64,000 nucleotides of DNA from Merluccius polli (GCA_030340625.1 JAOPHQ010003139.1:1-64000); one strand, 5' to 3'. Shown: positions 1 to 13,532, numbered from the stretch's first letter. Program-made: numbers and translations. The notes: generated by a model not told the origin, from the sequence alone.

Positions 1-737
1 CCTTTCGCTTTTTATTCTTTGTGTGTGTTATGATCGTTTTTGTGTGTGTGGCCATGCGCACCCCATGTATTTGTCCTCCCGTCATTTGCCCTTGCCCGTG
101 CTCACATTAGTTCCAGACATGGCGTTAGTTTGTTTTTCGTCCTCCCGGCTCCTCCAGCACACAATCAGCGCTGCGTCACAATGCAGGAGGCACTCTGCCC
201 GGCCTGCACATGCACTGCCTGATGTAATCGGCTTTAGCCATCAAATCAAAAAAGACCCAAGTCCACTCAACCGGCGGATTTTCACTCCCTGATAACGGAG
301 TGCTCTGATACACAATCTTCAGATTGTATCAGGGTTATTTGTCCTTTTAAGGTGAAGGAAGGTACTTGGCAGGTAAAACGGCAGCAGCCCCCCCCCCCAC
401 AGATAAACTCTGGACTGCTACAGGGACTGCTGTAGTGCCTCTTGAAATTATTTTTCTCAAAAAGACACCTTTCCTTCTAGTTATCATTATCATTTCCTTC
501 TGGTTAACATTTTGTTGCACAATGTATATGGGTTAGGCTTAGGATATATGCTGTTGGTTGTTTTAGCTCCCCTGCCACCAGTTATAGAAAACACATGGAA
601 TACAATACAATATCCTCCCTCTACATCCACATCCACAAAAGCCCGTCTTACAATGTCTTCATAATTGAACTATTATTGTGTGCTGTTGTCATTAGGCCCA
701 TGCTCTGTGTCTTTATATCAGTGATACATTTCTTAAT

Positions 738-791
<54 letters not shown>

Positions 792-814
792 ATTTACATA
801 TATTTATCCTGCAG
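1..814 (+). other. Intron of the cd151-like gene (3' part)
   Basis: No coding exon is recognisable here. I looked for the conserved tetraspanin exon that normally precedes the third transmembrane exon (the GCC-containing stretch after TM2) and did not find it, so the earlier exons lie upstream of the window. The stretch holds a short poly-C run near 390 and a (CT)24 tract. It ends in the acceptor ATCCTGCAG at 806-814. Confidence 0.6.
741..788 (+). repeat. (CT)24 microsatellite next to an exon
   Basis: This is a perfect CT dinucleotide tract. It ends 26 bases before the splice acceptor of the first exon in the window, so it acts as an extended upstream pyrimidine tract on the sense strand. 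Confidence 0.95.
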
Positions 815-889
815 TATTTTGTCCTGTTGCTGTGCATCTTCCTCCTGGAAGTCCTGGCTGGCGTCCTGGCCTACATCTACTACCAGCAG
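815..889 (+). CDS. cd151: CD151-like tetraspanin, third transmembrane exon
   Basis: This 75-bp, 25-codon exon lies between an AG acceptor (813-814) and a GTAAAC donor (890). It encodes the third transmembrane helix, beginning YFVLLLCIFLLEV and ending AYIYYQQ. The length, phase and LLE...AGVLAY pattern match the corresponding exon of vertebrate CD151 as I remember it. CD151 is a plasma-membrane tetraspanin that binds laminin-receptor integrins and organises tetraspanin-enriched microdomains. The glutamate in the helix is typical of tetraspanin TM3. The exon is in frame 0 at both ends, like the four that follow. Assignment to cd151 or a fish cd151-like duplicate is favoured over TSPAN11, whose helix differs more. 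The gene's 5' exons are outside the window. Confidence 0.88.
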
Positions 890-1114
890 GTAAACTCCCT
901 CTGCCCTCCCCAAGCCTACCTGACCACTGCTGACCCCCTCCTCAGGCCACACATAGCAGTCCTGTCCACAAAGTGGACAGGACACAGATGTGAGGCTTAG
1001 TGTGTATGCCGATACTACTGACACCGATCATACTGATACGGTTTGGATGCTCGAGGTAACAATTTGATGCATTATAAAATCTTGCGTATGATGAGCAATG
1101 TTTGCCCCACAATA

Positions 1115-2293
1115 CACTCACCGGCCACTTTATTAGGTACACCTGTCCAACTGCTCGTTAATGCAAATTTCTAATCAGCCAATCACATGGCAGCAACTCA
1201 ATGCATTTAGGCATGTAGACATGGTCAGGACGATCTGCTGCAGTTCAAACCGAGCATCAGAATGGGGAAGAAAGGTGATTTAAGTGACTTTGAACGTGGC
1301 ATGGTTGTTGGTGCCAGACGGGCTGGTCTGAGTATTTCAGAGACTGCTGACCTACTGGGATTTTCACGCACAACCATCTCTAGGGTTTACAGAGAATGGT
1401 CCGAAAAAGAGAAAATATCCAGTGAGCGGCAGTTCTGTGGGCGCAAATGCCTTGTTGATGCTAGAGGTCAGAGGAGAATGGCCAGACTGGTTCGAGCTGA
1501 TAGAAAGGCAACTGTAACTCAAATAACCACTCGTTACAACAGAGGTATGCAGAAGAGCATCTCTGAACGCACAACACGTCGACACGACGACAGCTAAGAA
1601 CAGGAAACTGAGGCTACAATTCGCACAGGCTCACCAAAATTGGACAATCGAAGATTGGAAAAACGTTGCCTGGTCTGATGAGTCTCGATTTCTGCTGCGA
1701 CATTCGGATGGTAGGGTCAGAATTTGGCGTCAACAACATGAAAGCATGGATCCATCCTGCCTTGTATCAACGGTTCAGGCTGGTGGTGGTGGTGTAATGG
1801 TGTGGGGGATATTTTCCTGGCACACTTTGGGCTTATTAGTACCAATTGAGCATCGTGTCAAAGCCACAGACTACCAGTACTAGAGTATTGTTGCTGACCA
1901 TGTCCATCCCTTTATGACCACAGTGTACCCATCTTCTGATGGCTACTTCCAGCAGGATAACGCGCCATGTCATAAAGCGCGAATAATCTCAGACTGGTTT
2001 CTTGAACATGACAATGAGTTCACTGTACTCAAATGGCCTCCACAGTCACCAGATCTCAATCCAATAGAGCACCTTTGGGATGTGGTGGAACGGGAGATTC
2101 GCATCATGGATGTGCAGCCGACAAATCTGCAGCAACTGCGTGATGCTATCATGTCAATATGGACCAAACTCTCTGAGGAATGTTTCCAGTACCTTGTTGA
2201 ATCTGTGCCATGAAGGATTAAGGCAGTTCTGAAGGCAAAAGGGGGTCCAACCCGGTACTAGCAAGGTGTACCTAATAAAGTGGCCGGTGAGTG
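1115..2293 (+). mobile_element. Tc1/mariner transposon (decayed, DD36E-type)
   Basis: The element is bounded by near-perfect inverted repeats of about 29 bp, starting CACTCACCGGCCACTTTATT on the left and mirrored on the right. TA dinucleotides flank both ends (1113-1114 and 2294-2295), the classic Tc1/mariner target duplication. It lies within the intron between the first two exons in the window and in the same orientation as the gene. Inside is a broken transposase gene. The total of about 1.18 kb is normal for the superfamily. The copy is non-autonomous because its frame is disrupted, but both ends are well preserved, so it could be moved in trans if a source still exists. Confidence 0.93.
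1262..2213 (+). pseudogene. Tc1/mariner transposase pseudogene
   Basis: The first open part (1262-1597) starts MGKKGDLSDFERGMVVGARR and carries the paired helix-turn-helix DNA-binding region (ISETADLLGFSRTTISRVYR). It then goes out of frame: a segment before the catalytic domain appears missing, because RTTRR runs directly into a downstream motif in another frame. The catalytic part is readable: the first Asp in WSDESRF (about 1675), the second in FQQDNAPCH (codon 1956-1958), and the Glu in LNPIEHLWD (codon 2067-2069). A TAG interrupts the frame near 1880. The last two acidic residues are separated by 36 residues, not the 34 usual for Tc1 elements. The last readable segment runs 1914-2213. 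The gene cannot make active transposase as it stands. Confidence 0.9.
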
Positions 2294-2295
2294 TA

Positions 2296-4150
<1,855 letters not shown>

Positions 4151-4255
4151 CTCAACAAGGAGCTGAAGACCTCCCTGAGGGACACCATGATGCAGAAGTA
4201 CCACCAGAGTGACCAGGAGCATGTGACGTGGGCTGTGGATAAGCTGCAGCAGGAG
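4151..4255 (+). CDS. cd151: CD151-like tetraspanin, start of large extracellular loop
   Basis: The exon is 105 bp and 35 codons, frame 0, starting LNKELKTSLRDTMMQKYHQ and ending AVDKLQQE before the donor GTAGGC. It encodes the membrane-proximal helices (A and start of B) of the large extracellular loop, EC2. The length equals the matching exon of human CD151, and LKxxLxxTMxxKYHQ is characteristic of the CD151/TSPAN11 branch. The acceptor is unusual: 64 GT units end directly in AG with no conventional polypyrimidine tract. The donor GTAGGC lacks the common A at +3/+4, so both splice sites look weak. Skipping this exon would remove 35 residues but keep the frame. Confidence 0.87.
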
Positions 4256-4725
4256 GTAGGCCACGCCCCCTCCAGCAGCCGGGGTCATTTGAACACAAAG
4301 CAAACAATGTCTGGGTTGTTTTTGCTTTAACCACGTACTACTGCCTGCTTTCGATAAGCAGGTCAGTTAAATAAGGGATAATGTACAGTAAGCCTGTCAT
4401 TGTTGTAAAATAAATCCTGACAGGGTGATGCAGGACACCGATGTGAATTATCCTGTTTATTACACAGCTACTTCAAAAATAAATAAATCAAATTGATTTT
4501 AAAATGATTTTATTGCATTGTATTATCTGCAATAAAAAAAAGATGGCGTCCATATTGCTCAATAATGCCAAGTGAAAATCTCGGTTGACTCATGTCATGT
4601 TTTTTCCGTAGATGAAGGAAGTTGCTGTACTCGCAACCCTCCAGTAAAAATTTGAAGTTAGCTTTACAATATGTAACGTCTGTTCGTTTGTGTGTTTGTA
4701 TGAATTTGATTCCCCCCGCCACCAG

Positions 4726-4884
4726 TTCAAGTGCTGTGGGAGCAACAGCTCGTCGGACTGGGCACAGAGCAAGTATATCCTTTCCTTCTACGCCATGAGT
4801 CGCGTGGTCCCGGACAGCTGCTGCAAGACCTACACGGAGGGCTGCGGCAACAGGGACCACCCCTCCAACATCTACAAAGTGGAG
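4726..4884 (+). CDS. cd151: CD151-like tetraspanin, CCG and PxSC exon of the large loop
   Basis: The exon is 159 bp and 53 codons, frame 0, acceptor CCACCAG and donor GTGAGG. It begins FKCCGSNSSSDW, giving the invariant tetraspanin CCG motif followed by an NSS N-glycosylation sequon where CD151 is glycosylated. The PDSCCK motif and a further cysteine (EGCGNRD) follow, and it closes with HPSNIYKVE. These cysteines form the disulfides of EC2. Mammalian CD151 has a QRD tripeptide in this position that supports integrin alpha3/alpha6 binding; here the same place reads NRD. That could be a neutral fish variant or could mark a paralogue with altered partner affinity. Length and boundaries match the CD151 exon exactly. 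Confidence 0.9.
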
Positions 4885-5234
4885 GTGAGGGGGAGGGTCC
4901 GAGGGGGGTCACTTGTAGGCACAGGTGCAGGGCAGGGAAGGGGAAAACAGGGAGAGAGGGGGTTTTATGGGTCTCCAGTGTAGCACAGGGTCACTAGCTC
5001 ATGTGGCATCACAGGTGCAATGGAAGGGTGGGAAAGTGTTTACTTTTGCTGCTTGCTACTACTAGTGTACTACTGTATTGGCACATCATTTAAGCATGTC
5101 TTATACACCAATGATGTCAAACTGACACACAAAAATAAATTGCAAATGTGTCATACATAATGTAACAAACATAAAATTATGTTTGTTACTATGAAACATA
5201 AAGTTAACTTTTATTGGATGTCATTTCTGCTTAG

Positions 5235-5321
5235 GGTGGCTGCATCACTAAACTGGAGAACTTCATCCTCGACCACTTGAAGATCATTGGAGCGGTAGGC
5301 GTGGGGATCGCCTGCGTCCAG
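5235..5321 (+). CDS. cd151: CD151-like tetraspanin, end of large loop and start of TM4
   Basis: The exon is 87 bp and 29 codons, frame 0, acceptor CTGCTTAG and donor GTAAGT. It reads GGCITKLENFILDHLKIIGA then VGVGIACVQ. The GC at the start supplies the last conserved EC2 cysteine. ITKLExFI...HLxIIGAVG is the CD151-family signature leading into the fourth transmembrane helix. The strong consensus donor contrasts with the weak sites around the 4151-4255 exon. Confidence 0.9.
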
Positions 5322-5389
5322 GTAAGTTGACGTGGAAGGTATACAACACATGGGATGTTATTTAAGCCCAAATTACACTGCTTGAAGAT

Positions 5390-5945
5390 CCGCAAAGATC
5401 CACGTTGCTACCCAGAGAAGCGTACATGCCCCTTTACTGGTAGCCGACCTACGCGACCTGGCGACACGTCGGCCGCCTCTGCGGAGGTTTTGCGTCAACT
5501 AAGCACTGATTGGTCAAGCAGGGAACGGTGGTATTGTTTTTTTAAATTTTCGCTAGCCAGACACGGGAATAAAAATGAACGCACCTGGCGAAATCAAAAC
5601 ACTGTATTTTCAGTTGGTTGCGATACACCAACCGCTTTCAGCAGTACAGTTGAACGATTTTTCAACATCTTTTCAATCATGCTGACTCGGTCTCATGATT
5701 CTGTTTCCAGATTTGCTCGTCGGTTCTTGTGAAGTACAGCGTACTCGTCGCTCGACTGTCACTGGTAAACAAACGACTCCCGCTCTCTGCTGCCACATCC
5801 ATGATTTCAGTGCTAACTGAATCATGGGGCAAATAAGTTGTCACGTTAATTTTTTTTGGGGGGGGGGGGGGGTGGAGCAGCTACTAGCTGCCATAGACTG
5901 TTAAGGCTACTGACTGTCTCTCTGTTGCGACGTGGATCTTTGCGG
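5390..5945. mobile_element. Intronic element with short inverted ends (MITE candidate)
   Basis: CCGCAAAGATCCACGT at 5390-5405 is repeated as a perfect 16-bp inverted copy at 5930-5945, about 540 bp apart, inside the last intron of the cd151-like gene. The flanks just outside and inside the 16-mers are partly similar. Inside are a GC-rich stretch near 5450, a 15-base poly-G run (5858-5872) and no coding capacity. This looks like a non-autonomous DNA transposon, but I could not find a target duplication, so the superfamily is open. Confidence 0.55.
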
Positions 5946-6067
5946 ACGTGCTGTAGCTGTACGTCGACTAAATCCAACGATTTCCAACGATTTCCAATGA
6001 TCCAATGATTGTTTTTGAGGGCATATCCACAGCAGTCTAATTTTTCCTTCTTTACTGATTCCTTCAG

Positions 6068-6127
6068 GTCATAGGGATGGTGTTTACCTGCGGTCTCTAT
6101 CGAAGTCTAAAGGCAGACCCTCTGTAA
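6068..6127 (+). CDS. cd151: CD151-like tetraspanin, last coding exon and stop
   Basis: The acceptor CCTTCAG is followed by 19 codons, VIGMVFTCGLYRSLKADPL, then TAA at 6125-6127. This completes TM4 and the short cytoplasmic tail. The YRSL tail sequence fits the YxxPhi endocytosis signal of CD151. Human CD151 has two adjacent cysteines before the tail that are palmitoylated; here only one remains (TCG). The tail ends ADPL instead of the human LEHY. The five exons together give the last 161 residues, the same count as the corresponding part of human CD151 (253 residues as I recall), so no exon appears missing between 815 and 6127. Confidence 0.88.
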   Translation, partial: VIGMVFTCGLYRSLKADPL

Positions 6128-6830
6128 TAAAAAAAGAGAAGAAATCAATTATAGCTGATTTGCTTTTCTTACTTTTCGTCACTACACTGTATTCACTACA
6201 CTGTATATTAGCCTAGCTTAGGTTTTTTTTTTCATTACACAAAGATAATTGAATTGGATTGAATTGGCAACAGAATGAGGTGCAGATATAGGGATCACTT
6301 TTTGGCAAGTAAAGGGTGGACACATACCAGACGATTCACTTGAGGTATCCGGCTAGCAGATGGCTCTCATCAAAAATCTTTCAAAACCTTTGAAAGGAAC
6401 CCTGAAATGGCCATTTTCCCTAGTTCATTTCCTATATTTGTTTTGGACAGCATGATTGGGGCCAAAGTTGTATGCTAAAATTATCTCTGTATACAGACCA
6501 CAGTATGTACGACGGGACAATTCCCTTGCCCACCCATCTGTGGGGGGTACAGATGGGTGGGCTCAAACGCTGCTTTGCGGAGGATGCTAATCATGTCGGA
6601 GGGCGCATCCTTTTTCCTATTGATTGCATTGGCAAGATTGCAATCCCACTCCTAAGCCTGCAGTCAGCCAACTAGCAACATCTCATTCCACTGTTAAGTA
6701 GCCAGGAATACATTTGATATGTATTTATGTATATATTTTTTACAGATTCAGTTTAAACTATTTAGTTCTTTAAATGTGTTGTTTTCTGTAACACTTGAGG
6801 GGCTTCCTTAATTAGGGATTGCCTTAATAT

Positions 6831-6895
6831 TTAACCTTGATCAAGAAATATTAAACCTTGATCAAGAAATATTAAACCTTGATCAATCAGGTTGC
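6831..6895 (+). repeat. Short tandem repeat, 22-bp unit, about 2.8 copies
   Basis: The unit contains ACCTTGATCAAGAAATATTA and is repeated with almost no change; the last copy is partial. It lies in the inferred 3' UTR. Each unit contains the self-complementary TTGATCAA. Confidence 0.85.
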
Positions 6896-7469
6896 TGGCT
6901 TTTTGATAAATCAAGCAACATTTATCAGTGTACGTTATGCCTCAATTACGTTTTCCAGGGGATTTAGACTTTCAAAACGTTATTTAGACTTTCAAAACGT
7001 CTAAATTCATACATTGAATTCAGTTCGTACATTGTGGCTTTATTTTCATATCACATGCTAACACTACCATTGCCAACAAATGCTCAAATATGGTGCCTCT
7101 GTATAACTGTTTAAAGTAAGTGTAGTCTTTTATATAAGGGATTTATCCACCAGTGCCAAAGTTGTGACGTTAACTTTGTGTCAAAGCCTACTGATAAAGA
7201 CGTTGTTTTCTGTATTTTCCATATCTTCTTATGGAGACCTGATTTATCGTTGCCTTTTTTTTAAAGATATTTTTGAATGAAGATTTTGCTAACTTTTATA
7301 CAAGTCATATGTGTTATTTTATTGTATTTAACAGACCCATAAGAGGCCATGATTGTTAACTGACAGTTTGATCTATTTCAAATATGTGCCTCAAAGATAA
7401 CTTCTAAATGAATCCAAAAAACTGTTGTATTTGTGTCTTGGTTACAACTGACGATGTACCTTTAGCTTG

Positions 7470-7475
7470 AATAAA
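7470..7475 (+). terminator. Poly(A) signal AATAAA for the cd151-like gene
   Basis: AATAAA occurs in the context CTTGAATAAAACC, with a T-rich stretch about 30-45 bases downstream. It is the first well-placed signal after the TAA at 6125 that I would trust. An upstream alternative was not excluded. Confidence 0.5.
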
Positions 7476-7492
7476 ACCTGTTCAAAAGGACA

Positions 7493-9850
7493 TTTCACTC
7501 ATCTTTTTATTATTTATTTTCTCACTTTATATGCCTAACAATGTGATGGTATTTGTGTTTTTAGTAAATCAAGACATTTACACATCAAAACAATATTATC
7601 ATATAGGGCCCATTGCACATATCGGGTCACGCCATTACAAAAACACATAAGACTTAGAAGAATAACATTGTACAGTCAATGCCTGAGCCTTGTCCAACTG
7701 GTTGTAGATAGATGTGCATTAACATATTAATCTATAATCTATTTGATCAACACTGGACATTTTAGTTTGTCATCCATGGACCACAAATGGCTATCGAAAC
7801 CATGGCAGTTTCTTAGGCAATCAACTCGTTTTCTGTCCTCTTCACAATCTAAAGCTAGCTCAAGTTGCTGTGCTCAACATTATGTCAGACCGTTTATTGC
7901 CGGCAGTTACTATGTGTCAACACAGGGAGGCAGCATCTGTCTGGCTTGCATGGTTCTGACTACAGAAACTCCCTCACTGATGACAGACAACTGCTAGGAG
8001 AGGGAGCACACTGCAAGTTCACACAAAAACCTAGAAAATATGTCCCTTTAGGGCTGAAATCATTGTTGGTTGATACATTATCTGTTTATAGCCTAAACTA
8101 TTTAAATTGTTCTATAGCCCCTGCCTCATATCCCTAAAGGAGATGCAAACGTGCGCAGTAAATGCGGAGGCATATATTAGAAATCATAACAACACATAAT
8201 CGGTAAAACATGGATGTTGCAGACCATTGCCCATGAGCAATGAAAGGGAACTGCTGAATATACACAATAAATCTTTGACGAGTGGACAGTCAACTCTCAG
8301 TTGAGTCATTGTGCTATGCTATGATACAAGTGGTCCCTTGTTTATAATTATAATTTATAATGTGTCCTTGATTCTCAACGGGTGGGTCACAGAGCATATG
8401 CCAATACCTTAATCTTTAGAAAGAAGCCCATGAGTTAACTATGTTACTCATGGGCTTCAATAGCTTACTATTTCATTGAATTTAGCCCCAATTGTTGCAG
8501 CTTTTTGTTCGCTCAATGTATTTAACAGTACATGAAGGCATTGATGATTACTGCTCTTCTATGTATGGCTGAGTCTTGGGTCCGTCTAGCAAAAGCTTTG
8601 GGACAGCGACTGCTATGCGTTTTGAAAGTGGCAGCCTACCTTCCACTGCCAAGAAAAGATGTGTGATTGTGTCACCACAAACCTAAGGGCGTGGAGCACA
8701 GTACAGGCCAATGTTGACGCCTGATCTACTGCCAGTTAATTTGGAATGATCGAATTACATCCCTGCAGTGAAGCAGGTTTAAAGTAGAGTTTAAGCATTG
8801 ATTTGCCGTTAAGTTGTAGTGCGTGCCCATTGCAAAGTAAACAGCGGACACTGTGGCAAGGTTGCAGCTGGAAAGTACCACAAGTTGTCTCTGTCTATGG
8901 TGGAGGACAAGTTAAAAATATACATGTTGGGGCCATTTGGGTCTCCATTTGTAGATTATTTTGTATTTGTCTTTGTGGAGCTTATTTCTCACCTTATACC
9001 TTATATCCACAGCCCTCACCGACCAGAATTGAATGGTTTTCAAATGTTTCCTTCGACACAACCTTACAAATACATTACAATTAGATGTTCAATGTTGCAT
9101 CTATTTGCATGGATATCCAAATGTACATCTCTATGTTATGGAAGACGATACAAACTTGAATCCTCATTTCCAATCTCTGTGAGCATTAGACATCCAACTT
9201 TACATTAGGATTGAAGGGTTTGGTCACGCAATTAATCATGTGGAATATTATTATGGAAAGTTCTCATACTTATTTTCTGATGTTATATTTGTCCAGATCA
9301 GTTACCACAAGGCCCCACATAGACCAACACCATTAACCGGATTAGATCAAATATGTACTTTACTAAGCATACTGAGCAATCTATTGTAGCATTGGATGTA
9401 GATAGCATGTGTCCAAGAGTCGAGTTGAGCCTGAGTTTGGCCTGTTTGTGGAGCTGCCTGTTGAATGGTGAAGGGTGGCTGCGAGACCCACAGTGTTGTC
9501 TGTACAGCTATGTCGTATTTCATCCACATGGTCCAGATACTACAGATTGCAGGCAATGGATCGTCGTAGCAGTAGCAGTTCATCGTAGCAGTTAAATATG
9601 ATTAATTGCGATATATTTTGGATTGTCTCCCATCTCTTGGATGGAGAAGGCATTGTACTGTGCTTTTTAAAAGCCGAGTCATCTCAGAATCTGGCAGAAA
9701 TGAGCGAGCATGTTTTATTGGATAGAAACGAGAGCAGTAAGATCTGTGGTGGATTGAAGACGGGCGCATATTTGGGAGGCAGTTGGCCCAGACATCTGTG
9801 GACGGCAGGACGTCTCTTTCTCTTTCTCTCTCTCTCTTTCTCTCTGTCTC

Positions 9851-9852
<2 letters not shown>
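7493..9852. other. Intergenic, no gene recognised
   Basis: Open frames here (for example near 7743, 8803, 9347 and 9598) are short, lack recognisable domains and are not flanked by convincing splice sites. A small hairpin lies at about 8425-8459, where AAGCCCATGAGT is mirrored. Pyrimidine-rich sequence at 9811-9850 leads into an AT tract. Confidence 0.4.

Positions 9853-9925
<73 letters not shown>
9853..9925. repeat. (AT)n microsatellite
   Basis: A nearly pure AT tract of about 73 bp preceded by a CT-rich patch. Open frames across it (poly-YI) are artefacts. Confidence 0.95.
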
Positions 9926-9927
<2 letters not shown>

Positions 9928-10329
9928 GACAGGCACATTCTACCCACCATGGTATTTCCTCTGTTAATTAGAAACAAACCAAAAGCTGTGCCATAAATAT
10001 ACAACACTGTTAGCAATGAAAGCTTGGGCTCGGTATACTCTGCTATTCCCATGTGCTGGTGTGAACCCTTGCCCATGAGCAACAATGCAGTGCACAGCCT
10101 TCTCCAAACACATGGGTACATACCCACAGTAACACACAGAGCAGCTGTTCACGCCATGTTTACTTTTTGTCTCCGCATCTCGCTCTGTGTTAGCCAAGTA
10201 AACTCTGGGATGGGCTATTCTGAGTGTAGTCTCCCAGCACCACCTTCACCTCTCCCTGCCCTGAGAGGTGGGCTGACGGCTGCAGAGGTTATCGAGTACA
10301 GCCATATAGTTTCCTTTCCTGATGACGCT

Positions 10330-10400
10330 GGTGTGTGTGTGTGTGTGTGTGTGTGTATGCGTGTGTGTGTGTGTGCGTGTGTGTGCGTCCGTGCGCGCGC
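10330..10400. repeat. Imperfect (GT)n microsatellite
   Basis: GT repeats interrupted by AT and CG substitutions and ending in GTGCGCGCGC. The poly-CV and poly-TH frames across it are not genes. Confidence 0.9.
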
Positions 10401-10628
10401 ATTTCTTCGAGTTAGAGATTGTGTAGATATCTATATATTGTATAAATAGTCTAGACAAATTAATCTGATCATGTCACACAATGTGACATGATGGCATGTG
10501 TTGTGTATGTTGTGGTGTGGATGCATCTGTGCATTAACAATGGGGAACCAAGATTAAGGGGAATTTATAGAATTTGTGTAGACAGATTTTATAATGTGGC
10601 AAAATCAACGTCTATGATGTGACATGAC

Positions 10629-10633
<5 letters not shown>

Positions 10634-10683
<50 letters not shown>

Positions 10684-10686
10684 CGT
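10634..10686. repeat. (GT)n microsatellite
   Basis: An approximately 46-bp GT tract followed by GCGTGCGT. Confidence 0.93.
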
Positions 10687-11233
10687 GTTTACAGCTGTAA
10701 ACTGTGGCGTGTGCAGTAGGTGGCAGCAACAGTCCTATCTATCTCAATGAGATGGAGAAGGATTTTGTGTTGCTTGTCAAGGCCTGCTTAGGAAATTGAA
10801 ATGAATTGGAAAAGCTGCAAAAAAAAAAAAATCCACTCATGTGTTTGGAAATGGATGTTCATGTTTGTGTTCCTCAAGGTGTTATTGCAAATGTATCTAT
10901 GCACAAATATATCCGTGCATCATTGATGATGATATATTCCATATAGAACTATGTAATATATCATCTGAATGCATGTGAAAACACAATGAGAAAAAGGGAA
11001 ATATAACCCAAAACATGAGGTATAATGATGTGCCAGAGGAATATTTCTAGCTTTATTCTGCCTGCTCTGGCAAACTGACTTGCTGAACACAGGCAATTTA
11101 TATTTGCCTATTTTTACACTTGTTATCAAGTATGTTATGTTAGCGCTGACGTTGCTGTTTTTTGAAAGCGAGTTTGGGTGATAATGTAAGCGTTAAGCAT
11201 GTTTCTCCAATTCAAGATTGACTTGCTTCATTG

Positions 11234-11254
11234 CCCCCCCCCCCCCCCCCCCCC
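11234..11254. repeat. Poly-C run
   Basis: A run of 21 consecutive cytosines. Such runs recur many times in the window, and their exact lengths are likely to be uncertain in an assembly. Confidence 0.9.
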
Positions 11255-11413
11255 AGTTTAAAGGGTCCCTATCATGCTATGGAATGAATACCACATAGTT
11301 TTCTCACAGCCTATTTCTCCCCTCCCTGAGCTGAACACCAGAGATGTCACCCTCTGTAGCTGCTATCTGCCAGACAGGAAGCACTTGTTAGGCACCCCTG
11401 GTTCTTACAGAAG

Positions 11414-11522
<109 letters not shown>

Positions 11523-12478
11523 GCGTTGTACAGCAAATGTTGGAGTCTTCTTCTGCATGCGGACTGTTGGGCGGGGCTGAAGATGGAGTGTCACTCTGTC
11601 ACATGTGGGCTGATCTCAGGCTGACACCGTGAAGCAGCATATCTCCAACATCTGGCCGTCACTCTGGCTGGCTGCGGGTCACCGCCCAGGGTAAAGAGTT
11701 TAGGAAGAGTTGTCCTCCTCTATTAATCAGGAAGGTTTTTTTGTGAACCCTCCTTGAAGAAGGTCTAGCCGTCCTCCTGGCCTTTTTGGATTTCCCTCCA
11801 GGGTGACTTTCAGTGGCACTTCTCCCTGGGTGGGGGGGGGGGTGAAGCCAACTTTAGTCCCATTCATTTGTATGGAAACTTAATCACAGGGGCATCCTCG
11901 AGGGGCCCTTTCACGGTCCTCCAAACGCCCTCTAACATTCAGCGCTCAGACGGACACGAAAAACAGTCACACAGATACCAACCCGAAGCGAGAAATGTTC
12001 TGAGGCAAATCTCTACTCGAGCGAGCAAGAAAGATGGCTGCCAGCCGTAGGAGGCGAGCCGCATTAGATGCAGAGCAGGGGCCCATGCAATGACAACAGG
12101 ATTACTATGATTACTACTATTACTAAGGATTACTACTGAAATGAGCATAAATTCAACATATTTCCACGTGTGACTGAACTACAATAGCAACGCGACGTCG
12201 TCATAACCCGTAACGTCCCATAACGTCAAAGGAACGTGATCCTCTTCCATTGTCCACGTATGCTTGAAACCGGGCGATGAAACGTGTTTGTAGAAATATC
12301 AGAATGCGCCACGCAGTCCGTCCGGTTGAATGTCTCCTCGTGACCCGGTCCCTCTGGAGGTGTTCACCTTCAGGCTGCTGCAGCAGGCATGTGATGGATG
12401 CTTCTCATACTTTCTTTTACTTTTATTTGGCCCTGGGAAGCCCATAGTTGATGATGGACCCCCTTCTTTCTATTCCCC

Positions 12479-12828
<350 letters not shown>

Positions 12829-13307
12829 ACATGCATGTGTGTCTATGCCTGTGTATTATTAAGGGGCAAAGAGATGAAAAATAAAAATGAGGGGTGGGGC
12901 GCATGTGAGTTGGGCGAAACAAGTCCACTACAATTTATCAGCCTCGACTGCTCTGTGCTCCACTGTCTATTGCACCCCCCCCCCCCCCCCCACCCCCCAG
13001 CAGCAGCAACGGAGGCCCCAGAGAGCACCTCCTGCCTCAACCTGAGTGCCTGTTGCTTCCCAACACGGGCGGAGCATATCGCCATAGCTACCTGCAGCCA
13101 TCCAACTGCACACAAGTAAGCACATTCACCAGCGACAAATCGCACACATGCATGGAACTAGAAAAGGTGTGTGTATGTGGGTGGGTGTGTGCATGTGTCA
13201 GGGGAAATTGCGGTAATATATTCGATGAGAAAAAAGGCAGACAAGTTGACAGGCAACAACAGCCTCTGACCACGAAACACAGACACTGGTCTCGCCCTCA
13301 GGCCGTC

Positions 13308-13309
<2 letters not shown>

Positions 13310-13350
<41 letters not shown>
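13310..13350. repeat. (CA)n microsatellite
   Basis: A perfect CA tract of about 41 bp. Confidence 0.94.
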
Positions 13351-13353
<3 letters not shown>

Positions 13354-13474
13354 CATCAAACTCAACATGGTAATGAATGAATGAATCTCGCAGCAAGCTG
13401 AATTAGATGCCCAACACAAGATGGGACTGGCTTGTCTGAGTCAAGCTGTCTTTTGCATTAAGGTTATATAACTG

Positions 13475-13477
<3 letters not shown>

Positions 13478-13530
<53 letters not shown>
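13478..13530. repeat. (GT)n microsatellite
   Basis: A perfect GT tract of about 52 bp. Confidence 0.94.

Positions 13531-13532
<2 letters not shown>

Larger units (their letters stand above)
6128..7492 (+). other. Probable 3' UTR of the cd151-like gene
   Basis: AT-rich sequence follows the stop codon up to a canonical AATAAA at 7470. It contains two small tandem duplications: a 22-bp unit containing CCTTGATCAAG in nearly three copies (about 6831-6895), and a 20-bp unit ATTTAGACTTTCAAAACGT in two copies (about 6961-7001). The UTR length of about 1.36 kb is inferred from the first clear poly(A) signal. Confidence 0.55.

Noticed and set aside
8803..9208. 93- and 129-residue + strand frames
   Set aside because: Two overlapping frames are open at once, with no domain, no splice context and ordinary intergenic composition.
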